DNA of 10,192 bases from the NCBI GenBank assembly GCA_044344145.1, contig JBIJDM010000092.1:1-10192 (forward strand). Reading direction: 5' to 3'. A program made the translations under genes and the position numbers. The notes under the pieces were generated by a model, which saw nothing but the letters and a program-made list of their open reading frames with translations, did not search any database and had not been told where the DNA came from. This document shows, one piece after another, positions 1 to 6,906 of this stretch (positions are counted from its first letter, which is position 1; every line of letters begins with the position of its first letter). This DNA is from JBAXGE01 sp044344145. Lineage in GTDB: Bacteria; Planctomycetota; Phycisphaerae; WQYP01.

Positions 1-1272
1 GACGACCTGCCCAGCCCCCAAACCGCCAAAGCCAAACGGTTGCGCTTGGGCGAAGAACTCAAAGAAATTCCCTGTAGCGCCAATGCGCCGCTGCTGGCCC
101 ATGTGTTCAAAGTCACCACCGATCCGTATGTTGGCAAGCTGGCAATGATCCGCATCCTGCAGGGCAAGATGGACGCCAATACCCAGTTCCTCTGTGGCAC
201 CGACAAGAAGCCCCACAAGGCCGGGCATGTGCTCAAGGTGGAAGGGCGCGAGCATCCCGAATATGGCTCCACCGCAATGGCGGGAGATCTGATCGCGCTG
301 GCCAAGGTGGAGGATATTCATCCCGACCAGATTCTGCGCGATACCACCAGCGACCTGCTTTATACCCCGGAAGCCCCCCACTATCCGGTGCCGATGTTCG
401 CGCTGGCCATCGAACCCAAGAATCGCGGCGACGATGTGAAGGTGTCCGGCGCGCTGCACAAACTGGCCGAAGAAGACCCCACCTTCAAATTCCATCAGGA
501 CAGCCAGACCCACGAACTGGTGATTTCCGGCATCGGCGATCTGCACCTGCGGATCATGCTGGAAAAACTCAAGAATCGTTTCAATATGGAAGTCACCACC
601 AAGACGCCCAAGATTGCCTACCGTGAAACCGTCATGGCCAAAGCGGAAGGCCATCACCGGCACAAAAAACAGAGCGGTGGTGCGGGCCAGTTCGGCGAAG
701 TCTATCTGCGTATCGAACCGCTGGAGCGCGGTCAGGGCTTTGAATTCGTCAACGACACCTTTGGCGGCAGTATCCCCAGCCAATACATCCCCAGCATCGA
801 AAAGGGCATCCGCGACGTGCTGGAATGTGGCCCGGTGGCAGGCTGTGCCGTGCAGGATGTGCGGGTGTTGGTCTATGATGGCAAACATCACCCGGTGGAT
901 TCCAAAGACATCGCCTTCCGCATGGCGGGCAAATATGCCTTCCGTGAAGCGCTGCTCAAGGCCCGGCCGGTACTGCTGGAACCCGTGGTCAAGATGGATA
1001 TCTCGGTCCCGGAAAAACATCTGGGTGATATCACCGGCGATCTGAATGGCAAACGCGGCCGCGTGCTGGGGGTGGACAGCCTCCCCGGCGGCATGGCCGT
1101 CATTCACGCCATCGCACCGTTAAGTGAAGTCGGCAGCTACTCGGGCCAACTGCGTTCCGCGACCAGCGGACAGGGTTCGTTCGTGATGGACTTCAGCCAC
1201 TACGATCTGGTCCCGCCACAAGTGCAGCAGAAGATCACGGCGGCGTATAAGCCCAAGGCGGAAGAGGAATAA
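1..1272 (+). CDS. Elongation factor G-like protein, EF-G2 type (3' part only)
   Basis: This is the C-terminal 423 residues of an EF-G family translational GTPase. The frame is open from base 1, so the start and the GTPase domain lie outside the window; the internal TTG at 40 is not a real start. The first residues (DDLPSP) match the family's junction between G domain and domain II. Domain II (about residues 30-120) carries TDPYVGKLAMIRI. Domain III follows at about 130-205 (ISGIGDLHLRIMLEKL). Domain IV at about 210-325 has the GGAGQFGEVYLRIEP strand and DGKHHPVDSKDIAFRMAG. Domain V covers about 330-415 (LLEPVVKMDISVPEKHLGDI, GDLNGKRGRVLG). Canonical EF-G drives ribosomal translocation and, with RRF, ribosome recycling, in the cytosol. 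The domain IV wording (DGKHHPVDSK, GQFGEVYLRIEP) resembles the second EF-G paralogue (FusA2/EF-G2), whose role is less defined, more than canonical FusA. Family membership is secure; the subtype is inferred. Confidence 0.93.
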   Translation, partial: DDLPSPQTAKAKRLRLGEELKEIPCSANAPLLAHVFKVTTDPYVGKLAMIRILQGKMDANTQFLCGTDKKPHKAGHVLKVEGREHPEYGSTAMAGDLIALAKVEDIHPDQILRDTTSDLLYTPEAPHYPVPMFALAIEPKNRGDDVKVSGALHKLAEEDPTFKFHQDSQTHELVISGIGDLHLRIMLEKLKNRFNMEVTTKTPKIAYRETVMAKAEGHHRHKKQSGGAGQFGEVYLRIEPLERGQGFEFVNDTFGGSIPSQYIPSIEKGIRDVLECGPVAGCAVQDVRVLVYDGKHHPVDSKDIAFRMAGKYAFREALLKARPVLLEPVVKMDISVPEKHLGDITGDLNGKRGRVLGVDSLPGGMAVIHAIAPLSEVGSYSGQLRSATSGQGSFVMDFSHYDLVPPQVQQKITAAYKPKAEEE

Positions 1273-1295
1273 CCCACCGCCGAAGCAAGCAAGCG

Positions 1296-1330
1296 AAAGG
1301 GGACGCCATCAAATGGTGTCCCCTTTTTTT
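1296..1330 (+). terminator. Intrinsic terminator after the EF-G-like gene
   Basis: An 11-base-pair stem (GGGGACGCCAT at 1299-1309 with ATGGTGTCCCC at 1313-1323, one G-U wobble) encloses a CAA loop and is followed directly by seven T residues (1324-1330). Three A residues before the stem can extend the pairing into the T tract. It lies 24 bases after the stop codon and should end plus-strand transcripts efficiently. On the minus strand the hairpin is followed only by TTTCGC, so it would be a poor terminator for the convergent ptsI transcript. Confidence 0.93.
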
Positions 1331-1391
1331 ATTCGATGAGGATTTTTATCTTGTGCATGCGTCCGGCGAGTTGAGTGAACCCGTCGAAGTT

Positions 1392-3137
1392 CTATACCCC
1401 ATACGCTTCGGGCATCACACGGCGGGTTTCTTCGCGGAGGAAGTTCATGATTTGCTGCTGATGTTCAAAGCTGCCCACGCGCCGGGCCACACGCTGGCAA
1501 TCCGTGATGGTCACCGAACGGATGATCTTTTTGATCTCCGGGATGTGATGCGGGGTGATCGAGAGTGTGCGTAGTCCCAACCCCAGCAGCAGCATGGTGA
1601 ACTCGCGGTCTCCGCCCAATTCGCCGCACAGCGATACGCCGATATTCGCGCGCGTGCCCACGCGGACCACATTGCGGATCAATGACAGCACCGCCGGATT
1701 GGCCCCGGTGTAGAGCGCTGCCACCTTCTGATTGCCGCGATCCACCGCCAGGGTGTATTGGATCAAATCGTTGGTGCCCAGACTGAAGAAATCGCACTCG
1801 CGGGCAAAGGCCTGGCACATAATCGCCGCCGAGGGAACTTCGATCATCATGCCCACCGGCATGTAGGGATTGAACGCGATGCCTTCCTCTTCCAACTCTT
1901 CCTGCACATCTTTGAGGATCATCTTCGCCTGGCGCAATTCCATCGGCGTGGTGATCATCGGGAACATCACGCGCACATCGCCCAGTACGCTGACACGCAA
2001 AATCGCCCGCAACTGCGTCTTGAACATCGGCTGATTGGCCAGACACAGGCGGATAGAGCGGCACCCGAGAAAGGGATTGTCCTCGGGGTCCAGCGCCTGG
2101 GCGGCGGTGTATTTATCCGCGCCCAGATCCAGCGTACGAATCACCAGCGGTTTGCCATTCAACCGCCGGATCACTTCCGCGTAGGCCGCATAATGGTCGT
2201 CTTCGGTGGGTTCCTGTTCGCTGGCCAGATAGAGAAATTCCGTACGATACAGCCCGATGCCCACGGCACCTTTTTCCAGCACATTGTCCACTTCATGCGG
2301 GAATTCGATATTGCCCATGAGTTGGATTTCCACACCGTCGCGGGTCTTGGCGGGCAGATCGCGTAATTGGTTCAGAGTCAGTTCGAAGCGCTGCTGGCGT
2401 TCTTCGAACAGGCGGTGTTCCGCCAGGGTGGCTTCGTCGGGATTCACGATCACCACACCTGTGGTACCGTTGATGATCAAAATGTCGCCAGTGGTGACTT
2501 CCTGCAGCAAATCCTGCAACCCCACCACCGCGGGAATCCCCAGCGAGTTGGCGATAATCGCGGTATGACTGGTCTGGCCGCCGGCATCAATGGCAATCCC
2601 GCGGATAATGGATTTATCCAGCGAAGCCGTCTGCGAAGGCGTCAGATCATGCGCTACGATGGCGGTGGGCTCATGTATATCCGATAACCCGCGGCGCTCA
2701 GTATTGGTCAGCTTGGAGACGACGCGCTTTTCGATATCGGATAGGTCATTGACCCGTTCGCGGAAATAGCTGTCGGTCTGGCTTTGGAATTGATTGGCAT
2801 ACTCGCGGAGCGTGCGGCTGACCGAATATTCGGCCGAGCGCAATTGTTTTTCGATGCCATCAGTGAATTTTTGCAGCAGCGATTTATCTTCCAGCATCCC
2901 CAAATGGAAGCCAAAAATCGCGGCGATCTTGGGCCCGAATTCAGTCGAACTGGTATCCCGGATATTGCGGATTTCTTCTTTGGATGCTTCCAGCGCCACG
3001 AGTAAACGCTGCAACTCGGCGGGTACCTGGTCGGGGGTAATCGACCGACGGCCCACTCGTAATTCGTCATCGCGGAGGATAAGGGCCTGACAGACCGCTA
3101 CACCCGACGAGACACCAATACCTTTTTTAATTCGCAT
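1392..3137 (-). CDS. ptsI: Phosphoenolpyruvate-protein phosphotransferase (PTS Enzyme I)
   Basis: Enzyme I takes phosphate from PEP onto a histidine and passes it to HPr, the first step of the PTS, in the cytosol. From the ATG at 3137 the protein has 581 residues, close to the usual ~575. The phospho-histidine is H191 in GGQTSHTAI. PEP-binding arginines are R298 (IGLYRTEFLY) and R334 (VIRTLDLGADK), and the catalytic cysteine is C504 (SLCGELGGD). All four are offset by +2 from E. coli H189, R296, R332 and C502, so the enzyme looks intact. The order is the N-terminal HPr-binding helices, the swivelling His domain, then the PEP-binding barrel from about residue 255. There is no fused HPr, GAF or EIIA domain. 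ATG 3137 is preferred because GGGA (3150-3147) lies nine bases upstream; ATG 3146 and TTG 3152 are in-frame alternatives without a suitably spaced site. No HPr or EII gene adjoins it, so whether it serves sugar uptake or a regulatory phosphorelay cannot be told here. Confidence 0.96.
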   Translation of the reverse strand: MRIKKGIGVSSGVAVCQALILRDDELRVGRRSITPDQVPAELQRLLVALEASKEEIRNIRDTSSTEFGPKIAAIFGFHLGMLEDKSLLQKFTDGIEKQLRSAEYSVSRTLREYANQFQSQTDSYFRERVNDLSDIEKRVVSKLTNTERRGLSDIHEPTAIVAHDLTPSQTASLDKSIIRGIAIDAGGQTSHTAIIANSLGIPAVVGLQDLLQEVTTGDILIINGTTGVVIVNPDEATLAEHRLFEERQQRFELTLNQLRDLPAKTRDGVEIQLMGNIEFPHEVDNVLEKGAVGIGLYRTEFLYLASEQEPTEDDHYAAYAEVIRRLNGKPLVIRTLDLGADKYTAAQALDPEDNPFLGCRSIRLCLANQPMFKTQLRAILRVSVLGDVRVMFPMITTPMELRQAKMILKDVQEELEEEGIAFNPYMPVGMMIEVPSAAIMCQAFARECDFFSLGTNDLIQYTLAVDRGNQKVAALYTGANPAVLSLIRNVVRVGTRANIGVSLCGELGGDREFTMLLLGLGLRTLSITPHHIPEIKKIIRSVTITDCQRVARRVGSFEHQQQIMNFLREETRRVMPEAYGV

Positions 3138-3152
3138 GGCCGTCATTCCCAA

Positions 3153-3306
3153 CTGCGAGGCCCGCTTTCAACAGCACTGCAAGGCAGGCTGGGCAGGGGG
3201 CGTCGGAGCAGAATACAGTCAACAAAAACAACGAACTGACGGCGTGCAAGGGTAACCGAAGGGCCGGGGGGAGTAAAGAATCAGGCGGGGATTTTGTCCA
3301 CAAATA
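3153..3306. other. Intergenic region between murG and ptsI (no gene seen)
   Basis: These 154 bases follow the murG stop and precede ptsI, both on the minus strand. I see no ORF, RNA gene or T-tract terminator. On the minus strand a weak -10-like TATTCT lies near 3210-3216 beside a T-rich stretch containing TTGACT, which may be the ptsI promoter region. A small dyad TTTGT-GG-ACAAA sits just after the murG stop. Independent transcription of ptsI is possible but not shown. Confidence 0.4.
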
Positions 3307-4551
3307 TCATTTTTTCCAACTCAGCAGATCACGGGCGATGGTCAGAGCTGCCTCCGGCAAGCCAATCTTACGCGCCGCACGGGCCATCTCTGCACGCTGA
3401 GCATCAGCCTGCATGAGCTTGAGCAACACTGGCTTGAGCGATTCGGCGTTGGATTGTACTTCTTTGGTATCGGTCACAATCACTGCCGCCCCCGCAGTGA
3501 CCAGTTGCATAGCGTTATACCGCTGATGGTTATCGCGATGATACGGATAGGGCAGTAAAATCGAGGGCACACCGCAGGCGGTTAATTCCGCGCAAGTGCT
3601 GGCGCCACAACGTGTAATGGCTAAGTCCGCCATCGCCCAGACACTGGCCATGTCGTCGCAATAATCGAGCACCAGATAACGCAGATGCGGATATTTAGCT
3701 GCCGCAGCACGCACATCGGCCCCCTGCGTCATACCAGCCAAGTGGATGACCTGCCAAGCCTTAAAGGACTCGGCTAACTCGGGATCGGCCAGCAACATCA
3801 GCATGGCATCGTTGATCGTGCCCGCGCCCAAGCTGGCGCCGGTGACTACCAGCGTCGGACGGTTCGGATCCAACCCCAGCGCGGCAGCCGCCACGCTGCG
3901 GTCGCGCCCGAGTAAATCACGCCGGATGGGACAACCCACCACGGCCATGCGGTCGCCTAATTTACCCGCATACGGTTGCGGCAGCGGCCATTGGCAATAA
4001 ACCTTGGTCGCACGTTTCATTAAATGCCGATTCGCCAGACCCGGCAGGGCATCAGGATTAATCAGGCCCACGGGGATGCCACTTTGCGCCGCCACATCCG
4101 ATGCCGGGCCGGCGGCGTATCCCCCCAACGCCAAAACTCCAGTCACTTCATGCTGGCGATAATAATTCTGCCAGTGTCGACAGCTATGTTGCCAGGCCTG
4201 CCAGAAACCCCACATTTTCAAGGGGTTAAGCGTCATGGGCTGCACACGCTGGGGGACATAATTCGCCCCTTTATCGCCCAGAAGCCGTTGATCCACCTTG
4301 CGCGGGGTCGCGGCCCAGACCAGTTCCACCTGCCCGGGGGCCAATTCTTCCAATGCCGCAGCCACTGCAAGGCCGGGATAGAGATGACCGCCGGTACCAC
4401 CACCGGCCATGACAAAGCGATAGGGTTTGGTGGTCGCACTAGGCCCGGTTGCGGGGACCGTCTGAGGTGTGATCGGAGGTGTGGTAATTGTCATGGGATT
4501 AGGCCGATGCGGCCACACAATGCGCGAGGGATTACCACTGAGTGAGGTCAT
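3307..4551 (-). CDS. murG: UDP-GlcNAc:undecaprenyl-PP-MurNAc-pentapeptide GlcNAc transferase (MurG)
   Basis: MurG adds GlcNAc from UDP-GlcNAc to lipid I to make lipid II, on the inner face of the cytoplasmic membrane. The 414-residue product has the GT-B fold motifs in order: GGGTGGHLYPGLAVA (from about residue 50), GGYAAGPA (about 143), TGASLGAGTIND (about 237), and RCGASTCAELTACGVP with DNHQRYNA (about 314-347), which form the UDP-GlcNAc site. Two things are odd. The HEQN motif before PGLxNR in most MurG proteins reads INPD here (about residues 164-167). The N terminus carries roughly 40 extra Pro/Thr-rich residues before the first glycine loop. The start at 4551 is chosen because AAAGGA lies eight bases upstream; ATG 4494 would remove part of the extension but has no ribosome binding site, and ATG 4593 lies further upstream. 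The gene sits alone rather than in a dcw cell-wall cluster. The family call is strong; full activity is assumed, not shown. Confidence 0.92.
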   Translation of the reverse strand: MTSLSGNPSRIVWPHRPNPMTITTPPITPQTVPATGPSATTKPYRFVMAGGGTGGHLYPGLAVAAALEELAPGQVELVWAATPRKVDQRLLGDKGANYVPQRVQPMTLNPLKMWGFWQAWQHSCRHWQNYYRQHEVTGVLALGGYAAGPASDVAAQSGIPVGLINPDALPGLANRHLMKRATKVYCQWPLPQPYAGKLGDRMAVVGCPIRRDLLGRDRSVAAAALGLDPNRPTLVVTGASLGAGTINDAMLMLLADPELAESFKAWQVIHLAGMTQGADVRAAAAKYPHLRYLVLDYCDDMASVWAMADLAITRCGASTCAELTACGVPSILLPYPYHRDNHQRYNAMQLVTAGAAVIVTDTKEVQSNAESLKPVLLKLMQADAQRAEMARAARKIGLPEAALTIARDLLSWKK

Positions 4552-4559
4552 AACAGCAT

Positions 4560-4565
4560 TCCTTT
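4560..4565 (-). promoter_or_regulatory. Ribosome binding site fixing the murG start
   Basis: On the minus strand AAAGGA is followed by an eight-base spacer and ATG at 4551. Neither the ATG at 4494 nor the one at 4593 has a comparable site, so this decides the murG start and implies that the Pro/Thr-rich N-terminal extension is translated. Confidence 0.7.
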
Positions 4566-4637
4566 GCGACGACCAGAACCAACTCGGCAGCATCAGACAT
4601 CCGTGTCCTAACTCCGACTGGTTACCATACCCCCAAC

Positions 4638-4643
4638 AGTATA
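4638..4643 (-). promoter_or_regulatory. Candidate murG -10 box
   Basis: The minus strand reads TATACT (five of six matches to TATAAT) about 85 bases before the murG start. The best -35 at a 17-base spacing is only TTCGCT (4666-4661, three of six), so the promoter is plausible but weak. It physically overlaps a plus-strand TATAAT at 4640-4645. Confidence 0.3.
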
Positions 4644-4699
4644 ATCGGCCCCCATGGGAAAGCGAATGAAATTATCGGCGTTTGGCGGTGACGTTCTAT

Positions 4700-4705
4700 T
4701 ATAAT
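4700..4705 (+). promoter_or_regulatory. Candidate -10 box for a leaderless transcript of the secreted STN-like gene
   Basis: A perfect TATAAT ends seven bases before ATG 4713, the spacing seen in leaderless genes where transcription starts on the A of the start codon. No convincing -35 hexamer is present at 16-18 bases. No Shine-Dalgarno sequence precedes either ATG 4704 or ATG 4713, which fits a leaderless start. The box overlaps ATG 4704, so if it is used that ATG cannot be in the transcript. Confidence 0.4.
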
Positions 4706-4712
4706 GAATGGC

Positions 4713-5840
4713 ATGCGAAATCATATTGGTCACATCCTCGGATTAACTCTGGCGTTGGCTGGCGTTGGTCATACCTTGGCGCAGGTGATTACCACCACCC
4801 CCACCGTGCGTACGCTCAATACCGGCAGTGTCCTGAATGTGAATGCCCATGCCTCGGGTGGTTATGTGACCATGAATATCAACCTGGGCTTCAGCCAGTT
4901 CCAGGGCTACAGCACGTTTTCAACCATGGGCATGGGTGGGCCAGCAACCATTTATGCGCCCGGCTATGGCGGGTTCAGTGGTAGCCAATGGGGCCTGCCG
5001 CCCTTTGGCAGTTATATCCCTATCCCCACTGCGGGACGCGGAGCCCCCTATCAAGCGCGACCGTTGACGATTTACGATCCCCCCACCCGCACCCGGGCAC
5101 AGCTGACCACTCCATTGGACCTGCACCAACCCTTGCCCATCATGGCCCCCGGTACCGCCACAACGCAACCCCAGCCACCGGCCGGGATGACCATCGCGGA
5201 ATTCGACAAGTCCCTGCTGAAAGTGGCGATTCCGGCGTTTCGGGCCGAGGGGGTGACGCTGGGTGAATTGGTTAAGAAACTTGGTGCGGAACATAAAGTT
5301 AATCTGGCTATGGGCTTTACCGCACTCAAGGCCCAGGGACTGGACCTGAGCATACGGCACGACTTTGTCCACACCGGCAAGACCCTGCGGGACGTGCTGT
5401 TGACCATGCAAACCCAATATTTTCCCAACATCGAAACGGTGGTGCTGGCGGAAGATAATCTGGTCAGCGTGACCACGCAAACCGCCGCCGATGTCCAGAT
5501 CATCACGCGCACGTATTACTACGTGGATGTGCTGGCGGCTATTCCGCAGTTTGTGCCCAAAGAACAAAATCTGAACCGTTTGGATGAAGCCCGGGCCCAA
5601 GCCGCTGGTATCACCACGCCGGTCAAAACCAAGCCGCGGATTGAAACCAGTATCGAAGAATTGATTGTCTCCAGCATTCGGCCGGAAATCTGGCGGGTGA
5701 ACGGTGGTAAATTCAGCGCCGTGCGTCAGGTGGGCGACAAGGTCATCGTCACCGCTCCGCTGGCGGTGCATGCGCTGATCAATGGTCCCAAAGTCTACAA
5801 TCCCAATGCCGCGCCGTTGTATGTCAATTATGGGCAGTAA
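4713..5840 (+). CDS. Secreted protein with STN/secretin-N-like domains, planctomycete type
   Basis: The 375-residue product starts with a clear Sec signal peptide: MRNHIGH, a hydrophobic core ILGLTLALAGVG, and probable cleavage after TLA at about residue 23. Residues 40-160 are Gly-, Pro-, Thr- and Tyr-rich low complexity, likely an unstructured exported linker. Residues 172-260 look like an STN-type fold: IPAFRAEGVTLGELVKKLGAEHKVNLAM, then KTLRDVLLTMQTQYF and a hydrophobic strand ending VSVTTQTAAD. Residues 262-358 (ITRTYYYVDVL, then IEELIVSSIRPEIWRVNGG and KVIVTAPLAVHALI) match the second half of this arrangement, often seen in planctomycete secreted proteins after an STN-like half. STN domains occur in secretins and TonB receptors, but no pore or barrel domain follows here, so the function is unknown; an envelope scaffold or protein-binding role is a guess. 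The start could also be ATG 4704, three codons upstream; neither has a ribosome binding site. Confidence 0.82.
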   Translation: MRNHIGHILGLTLALAGVGHTLAQVITTTPTVRTLNTGSVLNVNAHASGGYVTMNINLGFSQFQGYSTFSTMGMGGPATIYAPGYGGFSGSQWGLPPFGSYIPIPTAGRGAPYQARPLTIYDPPTRTRAQLTTPLDLHQPLPIMAPGTATTQPQPPAGMTIAEFDKSLLKVAIPAFRAEGVTLGELVKKLGAEHKVNLAMGFTALKAQGLDLSIRHDFVHTGKTLRDVLLTMQTQYFPNIETVVLAEDNLVSVTTQTAADVQIITRTYYYVDVLAAIPQFVPKEQNLNRLDEARAQAAGITTPVKTKPRIETSIEELIVSSIRPEIWRVNGGKFSAVRQVGDKVIVTAPLAVHALINGPKVYNPNAAPLYVNYGQ

Positions 5841-5844
5841 ACGG

Positions 5845-5873
5845 TTGGCACCGCGTCCGTTAGGGGCTAATAT
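5845..5873 (+). promoter_or_regulatory. hemB promoter with embedded inverted repeat
   Basis: TTGGCA (5845-5850, five of six to the sigma-70 -35 consensus) is separated by exactly 17 bases from TAATAT (5868-5873, four of six to the -10 consensus). Transcription would start near 5880, giving a leader of about 28 bases that contains the hemB ribosome binding site. The -10 box is the six-base loop of a perfect inverted repeat, GGGGC at 5863-5867 and GCCCC at 5874-5878, which could be an operator. The assignment is by pattern only. Confidence 0.55.
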
Positions 5874-5893
5874 GCCCCATAAGAACTATTCCT

Positions 5894-5900
5894 CAGGGAG
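5894..5900 (+). promoter_or_regulatory. Ribosome binding site fixing the hemB start
   Basis: CAGGGAG lies seven bases before ATG 5908. The reading frame stays open back to about 5782, inside the previous gene, but this site and the HemB family N terminus both select 5908. Confidence 0.8.
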
Positions 5901-5907
5901 CAACCGT

Positions 5908-6906
5908 ATGGAATTACCCAGCGCCCGTCCCCGGCGGCTTCGCCGCAGCCCGGCTTTGCGACAACTCGTCGCCGGACCACAATTGGCACCCAGTGACTTT
6001 GTCGCGCCGCTGTTTGTGCGCTCCGGCCAGCATATCCGGCAGGAAGTCACTTCCATGCCCGGCGTGTATCAAATGTCGCCCGATGTGGCAGTGGATGAGT
6101 TACAACGGCTGGCGGATTTAGGCATCGTGGGAACCATCCTGTTCGGCATTACCGAAAGCAAAGACAAAGATGCCACCGGCAGTTATGCCCTGAACGCCGA
6201 TAACCCCGTCTGCACCACCCTGCGTTTGGCCAAACAAAATCAAATTCCCATGGCGCTCATGACCGACCTGTGTTTCTGCGAGTATACCGACCACGGGCAT
6301 TGTGGCCCGTTATGTGGACAGGCGCACCAGACCACGGTGGACAATGACCGCACGCTGGCACTACTGGCCAAGCAGGCGGTGTTGCATGCCCAGTGCGGCG
6401 CGGATGTCATCGCGCCCAGCGGCATGATGGACGGCATGGTCGGCGCCATCCGGCAGGGCTTGGATCAGGCCGGGCATGACAATATTGCCATCCTTGCGTA
6501 TGCAGTGAAATATGCCTCCGCGTTTTACGGCCCCTTCCGCGATGCCGCGGAATCCCCGCCGCAATTCGGCGATCGCAAGAGTTATCAGATGGACTTTCGG
6601 CGCGATGCGCGCGAAGCCCTCACCGAAGCGCAGCTTGATATCGCACAGGGCGCGGACATGCTGATGGTCAAGCCGGGCGTGCCGTATCTGGATGTGCTCG
6701 CCACACTGCGGCAGCAATGTGATGTACCGTTGGCGGCGTATCACGTATCGGGCGAATACAGCATGTTGCAGGCCGCGGCGGCGAAGAACTGGATTGATCT
6801 TCAGGGCACCGCACTGGAAACGATGTACGCGTTCAAACGGGCCGGCGCGGATTTCATCATCACTTATCTGGCCGGCGCACTGGCCGGTTGGTTGCGCGCG
6901 AAATGA
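5908..6906 (+). CDS. hemB: Porphobilinogen synthase (delta-aminolevulinic acid dehydratase)
   Basis: HemB condenses two 5-aminolevulinate molecules to porphobilinogen, the first common step to heme and other tetrapyrroles, in the cytosol as an oligomer. The 332-residue product is full length. The two catalytic lysines are K201 (AVKYASAFYGPF) and K255 (LMVKPGVPYLD). The cysteines C122, C124 and C132 in DLCFCEYTDHGHCGPL form the active-site zinc ligand set, so this is the cysteine-rich, zinc-type enzyme rather than the aspartate-rich magnesium type. GDRKSYQMDF, YHVSGEYSM and the C-terminal KRAGADFIITY also match the family. The start is set by CAGGGAG seven bases upstream. The gene has its own promoter, and its TGA overlaps the next start codon by four bases, so the two genes should be co-transcribed and coupled. 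A small GC hairpin (GCGGC TTC GCCGC, near 5933-5948) lies in the first codons and might modulate translation. Confidence 0.97.
   Translation: MELPSARPRRLRRSPALRQLVAGPQLAPSDFVAPLFVRSGQHIRQEVTSMPGVYQMSPDVAVDELQRLADLGIVGTILFGITESKDKDATGSYALNADNPVCTTLRLAKQNQIPMALMTDLCFCEYTDHGHCGPLCGQAHQTTVDNDRTLALLAKQAVLHAQCGADVIAPSGMMDGMVGAIRQGLDQAGHDNIAILAYAVKYASAFYGPFRDAAESPPQFGDRKSYQMDFRRDAREALTEAQLDIAQGADMLMVKPGVPYLDVLATLRQQCDVPLAAYHVSGEYSMLQAAAAKNWIDLQGTALETMYAFKRAGADFIITYLAGALAGWLRAK

Noticed and set aside
1296..1330. Bidirectional use of the EF-G terminator for ptsI
   Set aside because: On the minus strand the hairpin is followed by only three T residues, so efficient termination from that side is not supported.
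1758..2366. 202-codon plus-strand ORF opposite ptsI
   Set aside because: It is antisense to a gene with all Enzyme I catalytic motifs, and its His/Gln/Arg-rich product matches no family.
4920..5771. 283-codon minus-strand ORF opposite the secreted STN-like gene
   Set aside because: It has no ribosome binding site or recognisable domain and is rich in His, Gly, Arg and Gln, typical of an antisense shadow. The plus-strand frame has a signal peptide and an STN-like pattern.
5782..5907. 42-codon N-terminal extension of hemB
   Set aside because: It would overlap the end of the previous gene, and the promoter and CAGGGAG site both point to ATG 5908. The extension is unlike HemB.
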